From the NCBI RefSeq assembly GCF_029255185.1, contig NZ_JAPUVO010000095.1:1-54904 (forward strand): 54,904 bases of DNA. Direction: 5' to 3'. The DNA comes from Propionivibrio sp. (GTDB taxonomy: Bacteria; Pseudomonadota; Gammaproteobacteria; Burkholderiales; Rhodocyclaceae). Of the stretch, positions 43,419-53,569 are shown piece by piece. A program made the translations under genes and the position numbers. How positions within the stretch are numbered: the first letter of the stretch is position 1; each line of letters opens with the position of its first letter. The notes under the pieces were generated by a model that saw nothing but the letters and a program-made list of their open reading frames with translations, was not told where the DNA came from and ran no database searches.

Positions 43419-44243
43419 GTTATTGTGCAGAAAAGCCTTGAAGCAGCGCGCCGGATCACGCTGCCGGATCAGCGTGAAGTGATAGACAGCAATCGCTGCG
43501 GCAACGCCCAGCCCGGCGTAAAACACCCATCCCATATACAATTGGCGGCCGATCCAGGCGATCAAAGTCAGCGTTGCGGTATAGCAGAACATCACGGCAG
43601 CCACGTCGAAACGGCCGAAAGTGATGGCCGAGGTCTTGATGCCGATCTTCAGGTCGTCGGCGCGGTCGACCATCGCGTACTCGGTATCGTAAGCCATTGC
43701 CCAGAAAACGTTGGCCAGCAGCAGCCACCACGCTACTTGTGGGATAGTGTCGATTTGCGCGACATAAGCCATCGGTATGCCAAAACCGAAGGCGATGCCC
43801 AAATAGGCCTGGGGAATGGCGAAAAAACGCTTGCTGAAAGGATAGCTGGCGGCAAGGAACAAGGCGATCACCGACAGACCGACGATATGCCAGCTGCGGA
43901 ACGGCAAGATCAGGCAAAATGAGCAAAGCACCAGCACGTAAAAAAGAATCAGCGCTTCTTTGGGCGATACCTCGCCAGTGGCTATTGGCCGTTCCCTGGT
44001 GCGCGCCACGTGCGGATCGAAATTGCGGTCAGCCAGGTCGTTGATGACGCAGCCGGCCGAGCGCATGAGCACGGTGCCAATGGTGAAGATCCACACGACC
44101 ATCCAGTCTGGTTCGCCGTAGGAGGATAGCCAAAGTGCCCACAGCGTCGGCCAAAGAAGCAGCAGAATGCCAATTGGCTTGTCGAGCCGCATCAGGCGCT
44201 CGTAGAGGTCAAGCTTTTCGCGTAAATTGTGCGTGGTGGTCAC
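43350..44243 (-). CDS. ubiA: 4-hydroxybenzoate polyprenyltransferase
   Basis: Integral membrane prenyltransferase that attaches the polyprenyl tail to 4-hydroxybenzoate in ubiquinone synthesis. The 297-residue protein has eight or nine helices and two Mg-binding motifs: INDLADRNFDPHVART and YDTEYAMVDRADDLKIGIKT. It starts MTTTHNLREKLDLYERLMRLDKPIG and ends FLITNSGLR. Its last 23 codons are duplicated at the far side of the CRISPR-Cas locus, so this 3' end may have been supplied by the incoming segment; the reading frame is intact. Confidence 0.96.
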   Translation of the reverse strand: MTTTHNLREKLDLYERLMRLDKPIGILLLLWPTLWALWLSSYGEPDWMVVWIFTIGTVLMRSAGCVINDLADRNFDPHVARTRERPIATGEVSPKEALILFYVLVLCSFCLILPFRSWHIVGLSVIALFLAASYPFSKRFFAIPQAYLGIAFGFGIPMAYVAQIDTIPQVAWWLLLANVFWAMAYDTEYAMVDRADDLKIGIKTSAITFGRFDVAAVMFCYTATLTLIAWIGRQLYMGWVFYAGLGVAAAIAVYHFTLIRQRDPARCFKAFLHNNWIGASIFAGIVVDFLITNSGLR

Positions 44244-44422
44244 AGCTTCGCTTAAATGAATTTAATTCCGCGTTTCCCTTGACAGCCGGCCAGGGGAGCA
44301 GCAGCATCTCGTCTTGAAGAGAACAAAAACATAACTTTTTGGAAGCAAGCTATCCCCTGGCCTCAGCGTACTGCGCCCCGGCGGCTGTTCAAATACCCGG
44401 TGCCACCGAAAGGATCTGCCAA

Positions 44423-44467
44423 GCACCCACCCCGTCTTGTCGAATCTGAAGGCGGGAGTGGGTGGGG
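44423..44467. other. Imperfect hairpin between ubiA and the solute-binding protein gene
   Basis: CACCCACCCCGTCTT can pair with AAGGCGGGAGTGGGTG, with one bulge. No T-run follows, so a terminator role is uncertain. The rest of the 274-bp gap (44244-44517) shows no gene. Confidence 0.3.
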
Positions 44468-44517
44468 ACTCATCATCACGGCGTCAGCCATCAACAAGGA
44501 TTCGCATGGAGGTTGTT

Positions 44518-45867
44518 ATGTTTAATGTCACACGTATCGTTAGTCATATTTTCCGTGCCATATTGGTGCTAGCTTCGATGGGTCTTGGCTGCGCTCATTC
44601 CAAGGAGACTGTAAAGGTCATGACCTCCTTTGGCAAGGAGGTAACTGCCGTCTACAAGGAGCAATTTGAAGCCAAGTACCCCAACCTTACTCTGGAATTT
44701 ATCAGTTCCCCTGCTACGGGAGCTGTGTCACATATCGAGAGTCTAGGCCCCGCAACGCGTCCGGATATTTTGTGGTCATCTTCACCTGAGGTTTTTGACA
44801 CTCTGTCCCGTCTGAATCTGTTGTCCAAAGCGGGACTAATTGACACCCCGATGATTCCGTCCAAGGTCCGCAATGTCAATTTGAATGATCCAAACGGGTT
44901 TTTCAGAGGGCAGGCATTGTCGGGCTACGGAATTATGTGGAATACCCGATATATTGGGGGGAAAAACCTTCCAGTTCCGACGGATTGGTGGGATTTGGCA
45001 AAACCCGTTTATTTCGGCCACGTCATAATGTCTTCTCCGACGCGTTCTGGGACGACACATCTTATTGTCGAAACCATCCTGCAAGCCTACGGCTGGACCG
45101 ACGGATGGCGCCAGTTGTTGCAGATCGGTGGTAACTGCGGAGAAATCACCGAGCGCAGTCTGGACGTTCCCGAGGCCGTAAAACATGGGCGCTTCGGTGT
45201 TGGTCTGGTGATTGATTTTCTGGCGCTTTCCAGCAAATACACGGGATCGCCCGTCGAGTTCGTATATCCGCCAAAAACGACAGTCCTGCCGGCAAGCATA
45301 GCCCTGCTTAAAGGCGCGATGAATCCGGCAGGCGCAAAACAGTTCATGGCCTTTACCTTGTCGCAAGAAGGCCAGTCACTTCTGTTTACTCCTGAGATTA
45401 GTCGGATGCCGGTCCTCACAACGGTCTATTTCTCAGTCAAAATTCCGGCAGATTTCCCTAATCTTTTCGATGTAATTCGCAAGTCTGCAATGGTTTATGA
45501 CCGCTCGGTTTCCGAGCAGCGTTATTCGATTGTGAACTCTTTGTTTGACCGTCTGATCACTGCTCATCATACCGAGTTGAAGCGAGCGACTAAAAGCATT
45601 CTGGATGCCGAATACCGTCTAAGCAAGCGCCCAAATGCCAAAGCAGCACAACTGGTCGCCAAAGCTCGGGCACTGCTGTTCTCGGTGCCGATATCAGAAG
45701 CGCAGATTTCAGACCCGATATTTCTGAAAGAAATGAACTCCGGTCGGGCGGTGCCGGGAGGGCAGAGTAAATTATCAGAAATCGAGAAGCAGCTTGACCA
45801 GGAGGCAAAGGAAAACTATGCGAAGGCTCTGGAACTCGTGCAGAGCGCACTCAAGATTATGCAATAA
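44518..45867 (+). CDS. Extracellular solute-binding protein, family 1 type, without a transporter
   Basis: Periplasmic binding protein of 449 residues: signal peptide (about 1-26), then the iron/sugar-type binding fold (VKVMTSFGKEVTAVYKEQFEAKYPN; PDILWSSSPEVFDTL; ALSGYGIMWNTRYIG; FTLSQEGQSLLFTPE), close in pattern to PgtC/AfuA-like proteins. About 120 extra C-terminal residues form a helical, coiled-coil-like tail (LSEIEKQLDQEAKENYAKALEL). GGAGG at 44508-44512 supports ATG 44518. No permease or ATPase genes are nearby. It converges, 9 bp apart, with the REC-GGDEF and kinase genes, suggesting that it senses a ligand for that kinase (inference). Confidence 0.78.
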   Translation: MFNVTRIVSHIFRAILVLASMGLGCAHSKETVKVMTSFGKEVTAVYKEQFEAKYPNLTLEFISSPATGAVSHIESLGPATRPDILWSSSPEVFDTLSRLNLLSKAGLIDTPMIPSKVRNVNLNDPNGFFRGQALSGYGIMWNTRYIGGKNLPVPTDWWDLAKPVYFGHVIMSSPTRSGTTHLIVETILQAYGWTDGWRQLLQIGGNCGEITERSLDVPEAVKHGRFGVGLVIDFLALSSKYTGSPVEFVYPPKTTVLPASIALLKGAMNPAGAKQFMAFTLSQEGQSLLFTPEISRMPVLTTVYFSVKIPADFPNLFDVIRKSAMVYDRSVSEQRYSIVNSLFDRLITAHHTELKRATKSILDAEYRLSKRPNAKAAQLVAKARALLFSVPISEAQISDPIFLKEMNSGRAVPGGQSKLSEIEKQLDQEAKENYAKALELVQSALKIMQ

Positions 45868-45876
45868 GCATGTCGT

Positions 45877-46833
45877 TTAACTTGTGCCAACGCAAACGCG
45901 ATTGCGGCCCCCCGACTTGGCGCTATACAACGCCGCATCGGCGATTGTGACCAACTGGCCCGGATCGCCGTCGGTCGTGGGCTGCAGGGCGGCCACCCCA
46001 ATGCTTAAGGTGACCATCTGCGCGGTCGGCGAATCGGCGTGCGGGACGCCCAGGGCCCGCACCACCTGACACAGTTCCTCTGCCTTGGCTTGACCGGCGG
46101 CCAAATCGCACTCGGGCATCAAGCACGCGAATTCTTCACCGCCGTAGCGCGCTACCAGATCGTAGGAGCGGTTGAGCCGTGCCTTGAGCGCAGCGGCCAC
46201 GGTCTGCAGACAGGTGTCGCCAGCCTGATGCCCGTAATGGTCGTTGTAGCGCTTGAAATGGTCGATATCGATCATCAGGAGTGTAAGCGGCGTAGCATTG
46301 CGGCGGCGGCAGCGCCGCCACTCGGTCTGTAGCGCTTCGTCGAAGCGGCGGCGGTTGGCGACGCCGGTCAGGCCGTCGATGAACACCAGCGCGCGCAGCA
46401 GGTCATTTTGTGCCTTGAGCGTTATATGGGTCTTAACGCGGGCGCGCACGACGGCAGGGGTGACAGGTTTGGTAATGAAATCGACGCCGCCCGTTTCCAG
46501 CGCGCAGGTTTCGTCGGTCGGATCGGATTGGGCGGTGACGAAAATGATTGGAATGTCGGCGGTAGCGGCGTCGGCCTTGAGACGACGGCAAGTTTCGAGA
46601 CCATCCATTTCCGGCATCACCACGTCAAGCAAGATCAAATCCGGCGGGGTGCGCTGGCAAAATGTAAGTGCTTGCATACCGCTGGTCGCCATGAATACCT
46701 CATAATCGGCGTAAAAAATCTGGTAAAGCACTTGAATGTTGATCGGTTGGTCATCCACCAGCAGCAGGCGCGGCCGCACCGGCAGTGAAATCAAAGGGTG
46801 TAGTTCGGTTGGCAGGCTGTCTTCGAGGGTCAT
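45877..46833 (-). CDS. Response regulator with GGDEF domain (diguanylate cyclase)
   Basis: Protein of 318 residues: receiver domain (about 22-135) with VDDQPIN, the phospho-acceptor in LLDVVMPEMDG and KPVTP; then a GGDEF domain (about 155-312) with DGLTGVANRR, LLMIDIDHFKRYND and an intact active-site GGEEF. RSYD five residues before the active loop fits the RxxD inhibitory site. Predicted to make c-di-GMP when phosphorylated. Start ATG overlaps the kinase stop (ATGA), so the two form a cognate pair. Confidence 0.94.
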   Translation of the reverse strand: MTLEDSLPTELHPLISLPVRPRLLLVDDQPINIQVLYQIFYADYEVFMATSGMQALTFCQRTPPDLILLDVVMPEMDGLETCRRLKADAATADIPIIFVTAQSDPTDETCALETGGVDFITKPVTPAVVRARVKTHITLKAQNDLLRALVFIDGLTGVANRRRFDEALQTEWRRCRRRNATPLTLLMIDIDHFKRYNDHYGHQAGDTCLQTVAAALKARLNRSYDLVARYGGEEFACLMPECDLAAGQAKAEELCQVVRALGVPHADSPTAQMVTLSIGVAALQPTTDGDPGQLVTIADAALYSAKSGGRNRVCVGTS

Positions 46834-49800
46834 GATGGCAACAGGGCTTTGAGGTTGGCCGCCTTCTCGCGCGCAGCGATGAAATCGAGCCGCGTGATGT
46901 CTTTGTCGAGAGCGGTCAGTTGCTCACCAAGCATGCCACCGGCTTCACGCCTGAGGGCAGAAAATACGTCGAGGGCGCGCAGGTTGTTTTCCGCCAACAA
47001 GCGATCCAGTTCGCAGAGGCGCTCGATCAGGCGACTGCTGTCAGACAGTGCTTCCGAGGCCAAGAAGGGCGGCGGGTCAAGGGTGTCAGCCAGGCGCAGA
47101 AAAAGGGCGACCGCCTCGGACAGTTGCTCGGCCAACTCGACAAGGATGGCATCGTCCTCGTCGCGGCTCGTGCCGCATTTAATTTGCACTTCGGCCCTGG
47201 CCGCCAAGCGCCCCAGTGCCTCCGCCCCCAGCGTGGCGGCCAAGCCCTTCAAGGTGTGTAGTTCGCGCGCGGCGCCGACACGGTCGTCGTGGCTCAGGCT
47301 TAAACGCGCCCGTTCGACAATTTCACCCTGATCGCTGGCAAAGCGCCGTGCCAGGGTGGCGTAGAGCACACGGTTGTGATCGAGCCGCGTGAGCGCGCTA
47401 GCGAGGTTGAAGCCCGTAGGCACATCCTGCAAGTGTGCATCCACGCCAGCAAGAGGCGCCAAGGGAACAGTAGAGACGGCGGGTTTGCCGCAGTGCCGCA
47501 GCACGGTATCGATCACCTCATTGATGTCGATCGGCTTTCCGATATGGTCGTTCATACCGGCAGCGAAGCAGGCGTCGCGGTCAGTGGACATGGCATTGGC
47601 GGTCATGGCGATGATCGGCAACGTCACTCCCATTCCCTGACGCAAAATGTGCGTGACCTCGTAACCATCCATTTCAGGCATCTGGATATCCATCAGTACG
47701 GCGTCGTAAGGCGGCAAAGCCGACTGGATGCAGGCTATCCCCTCACGCCCGTCGTTCGCCACCTGAACAAATGCGCCAGCATGGGTCAGCAACTCTTGCG
47801 CCACCTGCTGGTTGAGCGGATTGTCTTCCACCACCAATAGGCGCAGACCGGCCAGGCGGCCGCCGGGTTGTCGGGGGACAGTGCGCCGGTCGACGGTTAG
47901 CGAACTGCCCTTGGTCGCTTGGGCGACGGCATCGAATAGCATCGAAGGCGTAACCGGTTTGACGAGGAAGCCATCGAGCAAACTGGAGCCAGTGTTCAGC
48001 CGCTCGGTCAGTAGTTCCCGGCCGTGGGCGGTGACCATCAGAATGGCCGGCGCCCCTGCGGTTTTATGCATGGCGCGAATGCTCTTGACAGTTTCCCAGC
48101 CATCCATGCCGGGCATGATCCAGTCTACGCAGATCACGTTATAGGGACGGCCGGCGCTGGCTTCCTGGTATAAACGTTCTATAGCCTCGGTGCCACTGGC
48201 AGCGGTTTCCGCCTGCCAGCCGAAGGTTGTTGCCATGCTTGTCAACACATCGCGGGCGATGGCGTTGTCGTCGACGATCAGCACGCGCAGGGCGCGGTGT
48301 TGTCCAGCAAGCTTGCTGATGGGATGGGCTGCCCGCTCGGCAGCAAGGGTTTCTTCGTCACGTGTAAAGTTCAGGGTGAAAAAAAATCGGCTGCCCTTGC
48401 CCGGAGCACTCTCCGCCGCCAATTCGCCACCCATCAGGTGTACCAGCCGCTGGGTGATCGCCAGGCCAAGGCCGGTTCCGCCATAGCGCCGCGTGGTCGA
48501 GACCTCGGCTTGCGTGAAGCCCTCGAATACGGCTGCTAGTCGATCGGCGGGAATGCCGATGCCCGTGTCGCGCACCGAGAATTCGATACGCGCCAATGTC
48601 GGTGTCGTCTCAATAACGCTCAGGGCGATTACTACCTCGCCGCGTTCGGTAAACTTGATGGCATTCCCGGCTAGATTGAGCAGTACCTGTTGCAGGCGCA
48701 AAGCGTCGCCGTTCAAGGCACGCGGAGCGCTTGGGTCGAGTTGGAACAGGACCTCGACTTCCTTGTTGTAAAGCGCCGCCGACAATACCACGGAGAGATT
48801 GCGCAGCAAGTCGTCGAGACGGAAGGGCGTATTCTCCAGCTCCATCTTGCCGGCTTCCACCTTGGAGAAATCGAGGATGTCATTAAGGATAGTCAGCAGC
48901 GATTGCGCTGCGCCCTGCGCCTTCGTTGTGTAATCGAGCTGGCGTTGATCCAGTTCGGTATGTTGCAGCAGTTGCAGCAACCCCAGCACGGCGTTCATTG
49001 GCGTGCGGATTTCGTGGCTCATGTTGGCCAGAAAAAAACTCTTGGCGCGGCTGGCTGCTTCGGCCTCAGCAGTGCGCGTGATGAGGGTGGCGTTAATTTC
49101 CTCGAGCGCCAGTTGCGCCTGCTTGACTTCGGTAATGTCTGAGACCAGAACGAAAAAACCGCGAACTTTCCCGTCGACCACGTCCGGAATGTAATGCGCC
49201 CAGGAATGGCCGGTGCTGCCGTCGGCCTTTGTCATGGTACGTTCGAAACGCTGGGGTTCGCCGCGCAGGGTGGCGTGGATGAAGGGCTCGATTTTCTTGA
49301 AGAGTTCTTCACCCAGCAGATCTTTTATGTGTATGCCGGCCATCTGCTCGGTCGTTTTGCCGAACCATGCCAAATAGGCGATGTTGGCGAAACCGTTGCG
49401 CAGCTCGGCGGTCCAGTAGCTGACCATGCCGGGGAGAATGTCGATGAGCGAACGCATGAAGCGTTCGTTCTCGGCCAGCGCTGCATTGGCCGCCGCAATT
49501 TGCTTTTCCACACTGCGTCGACTGCGCTGGGTCAGATACAGACCGGGGATAGTGAATACAATGAGCAGGGCATAGAGGCCGCCAAGCAGGCTGGCCTCCT
49601 TGCGCCAGGGGGCATACAAGGCATGGAGGTCGCGGCCGGTGGCAATGAGCATCGGCTTATCCATTTTCAGGGCAGTGGGCTGCAACGTATGCTGCGCCAC
49701 CATGTTTAGTTCGCCAGTCAGGATTGCTTTGCCGACCAAAACGCTGGTCAGCTTACCGCTGTCACGGTGCTTGACGAACAGTTTGCCTGGTTGCGCCAGG

Positions 49801-50468
49801 TCGATGCCAAGTAAATGGGGTCGTTCCGGAGCCATCAGGAACAGCTTGCCGTCGCCATGGACCATGGCCGCCCAGATGTCAGGCGCATAGCGAACCGAAT
49901 CGAGAATTTGCCCGAACTCATCGGGGTCGAGCGTGGCGCTGACAATACCGGCGAATTCCCCCCGCGGCCCCGGCAACATACGGACAATATTCATGGCGAA
50001 CACGTCCAGCGAAGTCTCGTACGGGAGGCCGACATAGAGTGTATCGGCCTGCGGATTCTTTAGCACTCTCTGAAAATACTCACGCTCGTGAAAGTTTTTA
50101 CCGAGTAATTGATCCTGATTCGCTGCGAGTACGTTACCGTTTGCGTCAAGTATCAGCAGGGTACGCACGCCAGGCATCGCATCGGCAAAAACCTTGAGAC
50201 GGTGGTTGGTCTGGCCCATTTCCCCTTTTGCCGTCGGCCACTCGTCGCGAATGCCTACGAGAGTCCGGTTGACGGTGTCGAACTGACGGGCAATATTGTC
50301 GTGGATGATCCTGGCCTGAACGCTCAGGCGTTCACGCTCGCCGGTATCGATTTCCCGATAATGCGCGTGCAGAAAGAAGCTGATGACGACGCCCAAGAGC
50401 AACAGGGCGCCGCCCAGCAACAGCCATTCGACGCGGTAATCGAGCGAGCGGTTGTGTGATGAATGCAT
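46830..50468 (-). CDS. Hybrid sensor histidine kinase (dCache-PAS-HisKA-HATPase-REC-REC-HPt)
   Basis: Membrane sensor of 1212 residues. TM1 about 14-34, a periplasmic Cache-type sensor region about 40-285, TM2 about 288-310, PAS about 330-445, then HisKA with FLANMSHEIRTPMNAVLG (His about 484) and HATPase with NAIKFTERGEV, DTGIGIP and GGTGLGLAI. Two receivers follow (VDDNAIARD...WIMPGMDGWE; VEDNPLNQQ...MDIQMPEMDGYE) and an HPt domain with RELHTLKGLAATLG. ATG 50468 (MHSSHNRS) is used; the frame also permits ATG 50543. The PAS-proximal helix-linker is standard. It is coupled to the GGDEF response regulator and convergent with the orphan solute-binding protein, its possible ligand carrier. Confidence 0.92.
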   Translation of the reverse strand: MHSSHNRSLDYRVEWLLLGGALLLLGVVISFFLHAHYREIDTGERERLSVQARIIHDNIARQFDTVNRTLVGIRDEWPTAKGEMGQTNHRLKVFADAMPGVRTLLILDANGNVLAANQDQLLGKNFHEREYFQRVLKNPQADTLYVGLPYETSLDVFAMNIVRMLPGPRGEFAGIVSATLDPDEFGQILDSVRYAPDIWAAMVHGDGKLFLMAPERPHLLGIDLAQPGKLFVKHRDSGKLTSVLVGKAILTGELNMVAQHTLQPTALKMDKPMLIATGRDLHALYAPWRKEASLLGGLYALLIVFTIPGLYLTQRSRRSVEKQIAAANAALAENERFMRSLIDILPGMVSYWTAELRNGFANIAYLAWFGKTTEQMAGIHIKDLLGEELFKKIEPFIHATLRGEPQRFERTMTKADGSTGHSWAHYIPDVVDGKVRGFFVLVSDITEVKQAQLALEEINATLITRTAEAEAASRAKSFFLANMSHEIRTPMNAVLGLLQLLQHTELDQRQLDYTTKAQGAAQSLLTILNDILDFSKVEAGKMELENTPFRLDDLLRNLSVVLSAALYNKEVEVLFQLDPSAPRALNGDALRLQQVLLNLAGNAIKFTERGEVVIALSVIETTPTLARIEFSVRDTGIGIPADRLAAVFEGFTQAEVSTTRRYGGTGLGLAITQRLVHLMGGELAAESAPGKGSRFFFTLNFTRDEETLAAERAAHPISKLAGQHRALRVLIVDDNAIARDVLTSMATTFGWQAETAASGTEAIERLYQEASAGRPYNVICVDWIMPGMDGWETVKSIRAMHKTAGAPAILMVTAHGRELLTERLNTGSSLLDGFLVKPVTPSMLFDAVAQATKGSSLTVDRRTVPRQPGGRLAGLRLLVVEDNPLNQQVAQELLTHAGAFVQVANDGREGIACIQSALPPYDAVLMDIQMPEMDGYEVTHILRQGMGVTLPIIAMTANAMSTDRDACFAAGMNDHIGKPIDINEVIDTVLRHCGKPAVSTVPLAPLAGVDAHLQDVPTGFNLASALTRLDHNRVLYATLARRFASDQGEIVERARLSLSHDDRVGAARELHTLKGLAATLGAEALGRLAARAEVQIKCGTSRDEDDAILVELAEQLSEAVALFLRLADTLDPPPFLASEALSDSSRLIERLCELDRLLAENNLRALDVFSALRREAGGMLGEQLTALDKDITRLDFIAAREKAANLKALLPS

Positions 50469-50672
50469 ACTTTCAGTGTTCACAATGAGCAAACGGCCTA
50501 GTCCTGCAAGTATAACTTTATTCGTACCCATAGCAGCCAGCACGAGAAGTGCAGGGTGTGATTAAAGCGGGAACTTATCAAGCGGCCAACTTTTCATCCC
50601 AGTAATTGCTCCACATATTGTTGTGTCGCATGCAGCGAAGATTGAGGATGGGCACCACTACCACGAGCCGGA

Positions 50673-50815
50673 ATGAGCGACAAGCTGCCGCGCGTTTCGG
50701 GCGCCGCCGTGATACGAGCGCTGGAGCGCCTCGGTTTCGAGAAGGCTCGCCAATCCGGAAGCCACGTCATCATGCGCCGTGGCTCCAAAGGCTGTGTTGT
50801 TCCCCTGCAGTCAGG
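50673..50815 (+). pseudogene. hicA: Truncated hicA-like toxin gene
   Basis: ATG 50673 opens MSDKLPRVSGAAVIRALERLGF, then RQSGSHVIMRRGSKGCVVPLQ, which is the HicA/YcfA mRNA-interferase fold including the catalytic His in GSHVIM. Normal HicA continues HRELxxGTLRxILRQAG; here homology ends at about 50815 and the frame runs into the antisense of the midA 3' end. No HicB gene is adjacent. It is probably a remnant of a toxin-antitoxin module cut by rearrangement next to midA. Confidence 0.6.
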
Positions 50816-50817
50816 CA

Positions 50818-52008
50818 TTAAATACTGGCGCTGCGGTCGCCTTGAGCAAAGCCGATCAGCGCCTCGTCGATTCCTTTACCGAGCGCGATAACCTTGAACA
50901 ACTCGCCCATTTCGGCAGGCGAAATCAATTGCAAAGCGGCCTGCGCTTGCGGCAGATAGTGCAGGTAATCCTCTACCGGGGTACGTGCTAGAACCTCAGT
51001 CAAGCCACAATTGAGCAGGAAAGTGGCCTGCGTCGTGTACCCGAGAAACTCCAGTCCGGCGTCAAAGCCGGCCTCGACAATCGCTGTGAAATCGACATGC
51101 GCGGTGATGTCCTGCAAGCCCGGCAGGAAGAAGGGGTCGCCATGTGCGTAGTGACGGTAGTGGCACATCAATGTTCCGCTGCTGCGTTGCGGGTGGTAGT
51201 ACTCGTGGCGCGGGAAACCATAGTCAATGAGCAGCAGGGCGCCCTGGTCGAGAATCGAGGCCCAGGACGCCGTCCAGTCTGTCGCCGCTAGGCAGATCTC
51301 GCTCAGGAAACCAGGCGCCAATAGTGCTCCGGCAGGCAGCGCACTGCCCAGCAGTTGCGCACGTTTCTTGACGCGGCCGGCGGCCGGCCGGTTACGCCAG
51401 ACGAATTCCCCGGCCTGCACGCCGACACCGCGTTCAAAAATGACGGGGTCATCGCCTTCATCCTCCGGGACGCCCCAGACCACCAGATGCACCGGCATGG
51501 CGTCAAGCAGTTCGTTAGCCAGCACCAGGCCGTTGAAACGCTCGGGTAGACGGTTGAGCCAGTCGATTCGATTGAGTAGATGCGGCGCACGCTGACGGAT
51601 CGTGGCCCGCTGGCGTTCGCGCAATTCTCCAGAAAGTTCGAGGATGGCGTAACGCTCGGGGAGCGCTCCACGCAGCTCAAGTTCGAGCAGTAGATCAGCG
51701 GCCAGCCGTCCAGAGCCGGCGCCAACTTCGATCATCTGCGGTGCACTGAGCGCCATGATCTGCGCTGCCTGCGTCGCGAGCGTCTGGCTGAAGGCTGATG
51801 AAATCTCGGGCGCCGTGACGAAATCTCCGGCAGCACCGAACTTGTGCGCTCCACCCGAGTAGTACCCCATTCCCGGCGCATAAAGCGCAAGTTCCATGAA
51901 GCGGTCAAAGCCAATCCAGCCGCCAGCGGCTTTTATGTCATCAGCAATGCGACTTTTGAGCGCTGCGCTGTAGGCCTGCGCGTCGTGGTCAGGTTCGGGT
52001 AGTTTCAT
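50818..52008 (-). CDS. MidA/NDUFAF7-family SAM-dependent methyltransferase
   Basis: Class I methyltransferase of 396 residues, family of MidA (DUF185), whose mitochondrial member methylates an arginine in complex I. It has [21 protein letters not shown] at the N-terminus, [14 protein letters not shown], the SAM loop [28 protein letters not shown], and [20 protein letters not shown]. Whether the bacterial protein acts on complex I is not established. Its start overlaps the cobQ stop by 20 bp. Confidence 0.9.
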   Translation of the reverse strand: MKLPEPDHDAQAYSAALKSRIADDIKAAGGWIGFDRFMELALYAPGMGYYSGGAHKFGAAGDFVTAPEISSAFSQTLATQAAQIMALSAPQMIEVGAGSGRLAADLLLELELRGALPERYAILELSGELRERQRATIRQRAPHLLNRIDWLNRLPERFNGLVLANELLDAMPVHLVVWGVPEDEGDDPVIFERGVGVQAGEFVWRNRPAAGRVKKRAQLLGSALPAGALLAPGFLSEICLAATDWTASWASILDQGALLLIDYGFPRHEYYHPQRSSGTLMCHYRHYAHGDPFFLPGLQDITAHVDFTAIVEAGFDAGLEFLGYTTQATFLLNCGLTEVLARTPVEDYLHYLPQAQAALQLISPAEMGELFKVIALGKGIDEALIGFAQGDRSASI

Positions 52009-53512
52009 TGTTTGTGCTCGACCTCAAGTTCAGTTCGAGCGGCAGCCACTGCGCCAGTCGCTCAAGATCCAGATTTCCCTCCACCGCATCGGCCAGCCGG
52101 TCAAGGTCGCGCTGGCGGCGTTCGTTGGGGTCGAAATCGACGTTTGGCCGCTGCCCGGCCCATTCGAGCAGGGCGGACAGCGCTGGCGGCGAATCAAACA
52201 GCCCGTGGCAGTAGCTGACCATGATCTGGCCATCTTCGGAAAGTGCGCCCTCGGCAACACCGCCAAGATACATGGCCGGACGTTGCAGCGCGGCGCCGCA
52301 TGTCACGCCCATGTGGATTCGGTAACCGGTGACCGACGGCGCCCCCGGCAGCAGCAGCGAACCGCTGACGTTTTCCAGAGTCTTTTCGGTGTCAAGCGTC
52401 GTTTCATAGTCGAACAGCCCCAGCCCCGGCGCGCTGCCCGGTGTTCCTTCCAGGCCAAGCGGGTCGTGCAGTTGACGGCCGAGCATTTGCAGGCCGCCAC
52501 AAATTCCGATCAGCTTTCCGCCGTAGCGCAGGTGACGGCAAATCGCCGCCTCCCAGCCCATTTCACGTAGCCAGGCAAGGTCAGCCTGCACCGCTTTCGA
52601 TCCGGGCAGGACAATCAGGTCGCACGGTGGCGGCACGTCGTGCGGGGCAACAAAAGTGAAGTCGACCTCCGGGTGAAAGCGCAGCGGATCAAGGTCGTTG
52701 TGATTGGCAATGCGCGGATAGGCCGGGCTGATGACCTTCAGGCGCGTTCCTGTCTTGGCCTCTTTTTCGCGCGGTAGCGCATCCTCGGCGTCAAGATAGA
52801 GGCCGTGCAGGTAGGGCAGCACGCCGAGCACCGGCTTGCCGGTACGTGCCTCGAGCCAGCGCAACCCGGGTTCAAGCAGGCTGATGTCGCCGCGAAAGCG
52901 ATTGATGACAAAGCCCTTGACCCGCGCCTGTTCCGACACCGAGAGAAGGTCGAGGGTGCCGCAAAGATGAGCGAAAACGCCGCCGCGATCAATATCGGCG
53001 ATCAGGATCACCGGGCAGTCGACAACTTCAGCAAAGCCCATATTGGCGATGTCGCGGTCGCGCAGGTTGATCTCGGCCGGACTACCGGCGCCTTCAACGA
53101 TCACACACTCAAAGCCGGCGCACAGGCGGCTCCAGGATTCAAGCACGGCCTTCATCGCGCGCGGTTTGTACTCGTGGTAGGCACGGGCGTCGAGGTCGCT
53201 GAGTGCCTGGCCGTGAATGATCACCTGCGCCCGCGTGTCGGTTGCCGGTTTGAGCAGCACCGGATTGAAATCGGTCTGCGCCGGCACCCCGGCAGCCAAT
53301 GCCTGCAGGGCCTGCGCCCGGCCGATCTCGCCGCCATCGACAGTCACTGCCGAATTGAGCGCCATGTTCTGCGGTTTGAACGGTGCGACGCGAACGCCGC
53401 GGCGGTAAAGCATGCGACATAGCGCGGCGACCAGCGTAGTCTTGCCGGCGTCGGAGGTGCAGCCCTGAATCATCAGACTCGGGGTTGCGCAGTGGTATTG
53501 CGGTGTATTCAT
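51989..53512 (-). CDS. cobQ: Cobyric acid synthase
   Basis: Glutamine-dependent amidotransferase that amidates four carboxylates of adenosylcobyrinic acid a,c-diamide in cobalamin synthesis. The 507-residue protein has a dethiobiotin-synthetase-like N-domain with [20 protein letters not shown] and [30 protein letters not shown], and a C-terminal GATase domain with the nucleophile in [10 protein letters not shown] and a late catalytic His in [11 protein letters not shown] 53512 (AGGA 8-9 nt upstream) is preferred over the longer frame from 53548. It is divergent from the btuF-like gene with only 57 bp between starts. No other cob genes are in the window. Confidence 0.95.
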   Translation of the reverse strand: MNTPQYHCATPSLMIQGCTSDAGKTTLVAALCRMLYRRGVRVAPFKPQNMALNSAVTVDGGEIGRAQALQALAAGVPAQTDFNPVLLKPATDTRAQVIIHGQALSDLDARAYHEYKPRAMKAVLESWSRLCAGFECVIVEGAGSPAEINLRDRDIANMGFAEVVDCPVILIADIDRGGVFAHLCGTLDLLSVSEQARVKGFVINRFRGDISLLEPGLRWLEARTGKPVLGVLPYLHGLYLDAEDALPREKEAKTGTRLKVISPAYPRIANHNDLDPLRFHPEVDFTFVAPHDVPPPCDLIVLPGSKAVQADLAWLREMGWEAAICRHLRYGGKLIGICGGLQMLGRQLHDPLGLEGTPGSAPGLGLFDYETTLDTEKTLENVSGSLLLPGAPSVTGYRIHMGVTCGAALQRPAMYLGGVAEGALSEDGQIMVSYCHGLFDSPPALSALLEWAGQRPNVDFDPNERRQRDLDRLADAVEGNLDLERLAQWLPLELNLRSSTNNETTRT

Positions 53513-53569
53513 CGTAGAATCCTGGTTTCCTCGCTCCGATTTTCTCACGCCAGCCTCCTTAATCCCGAT

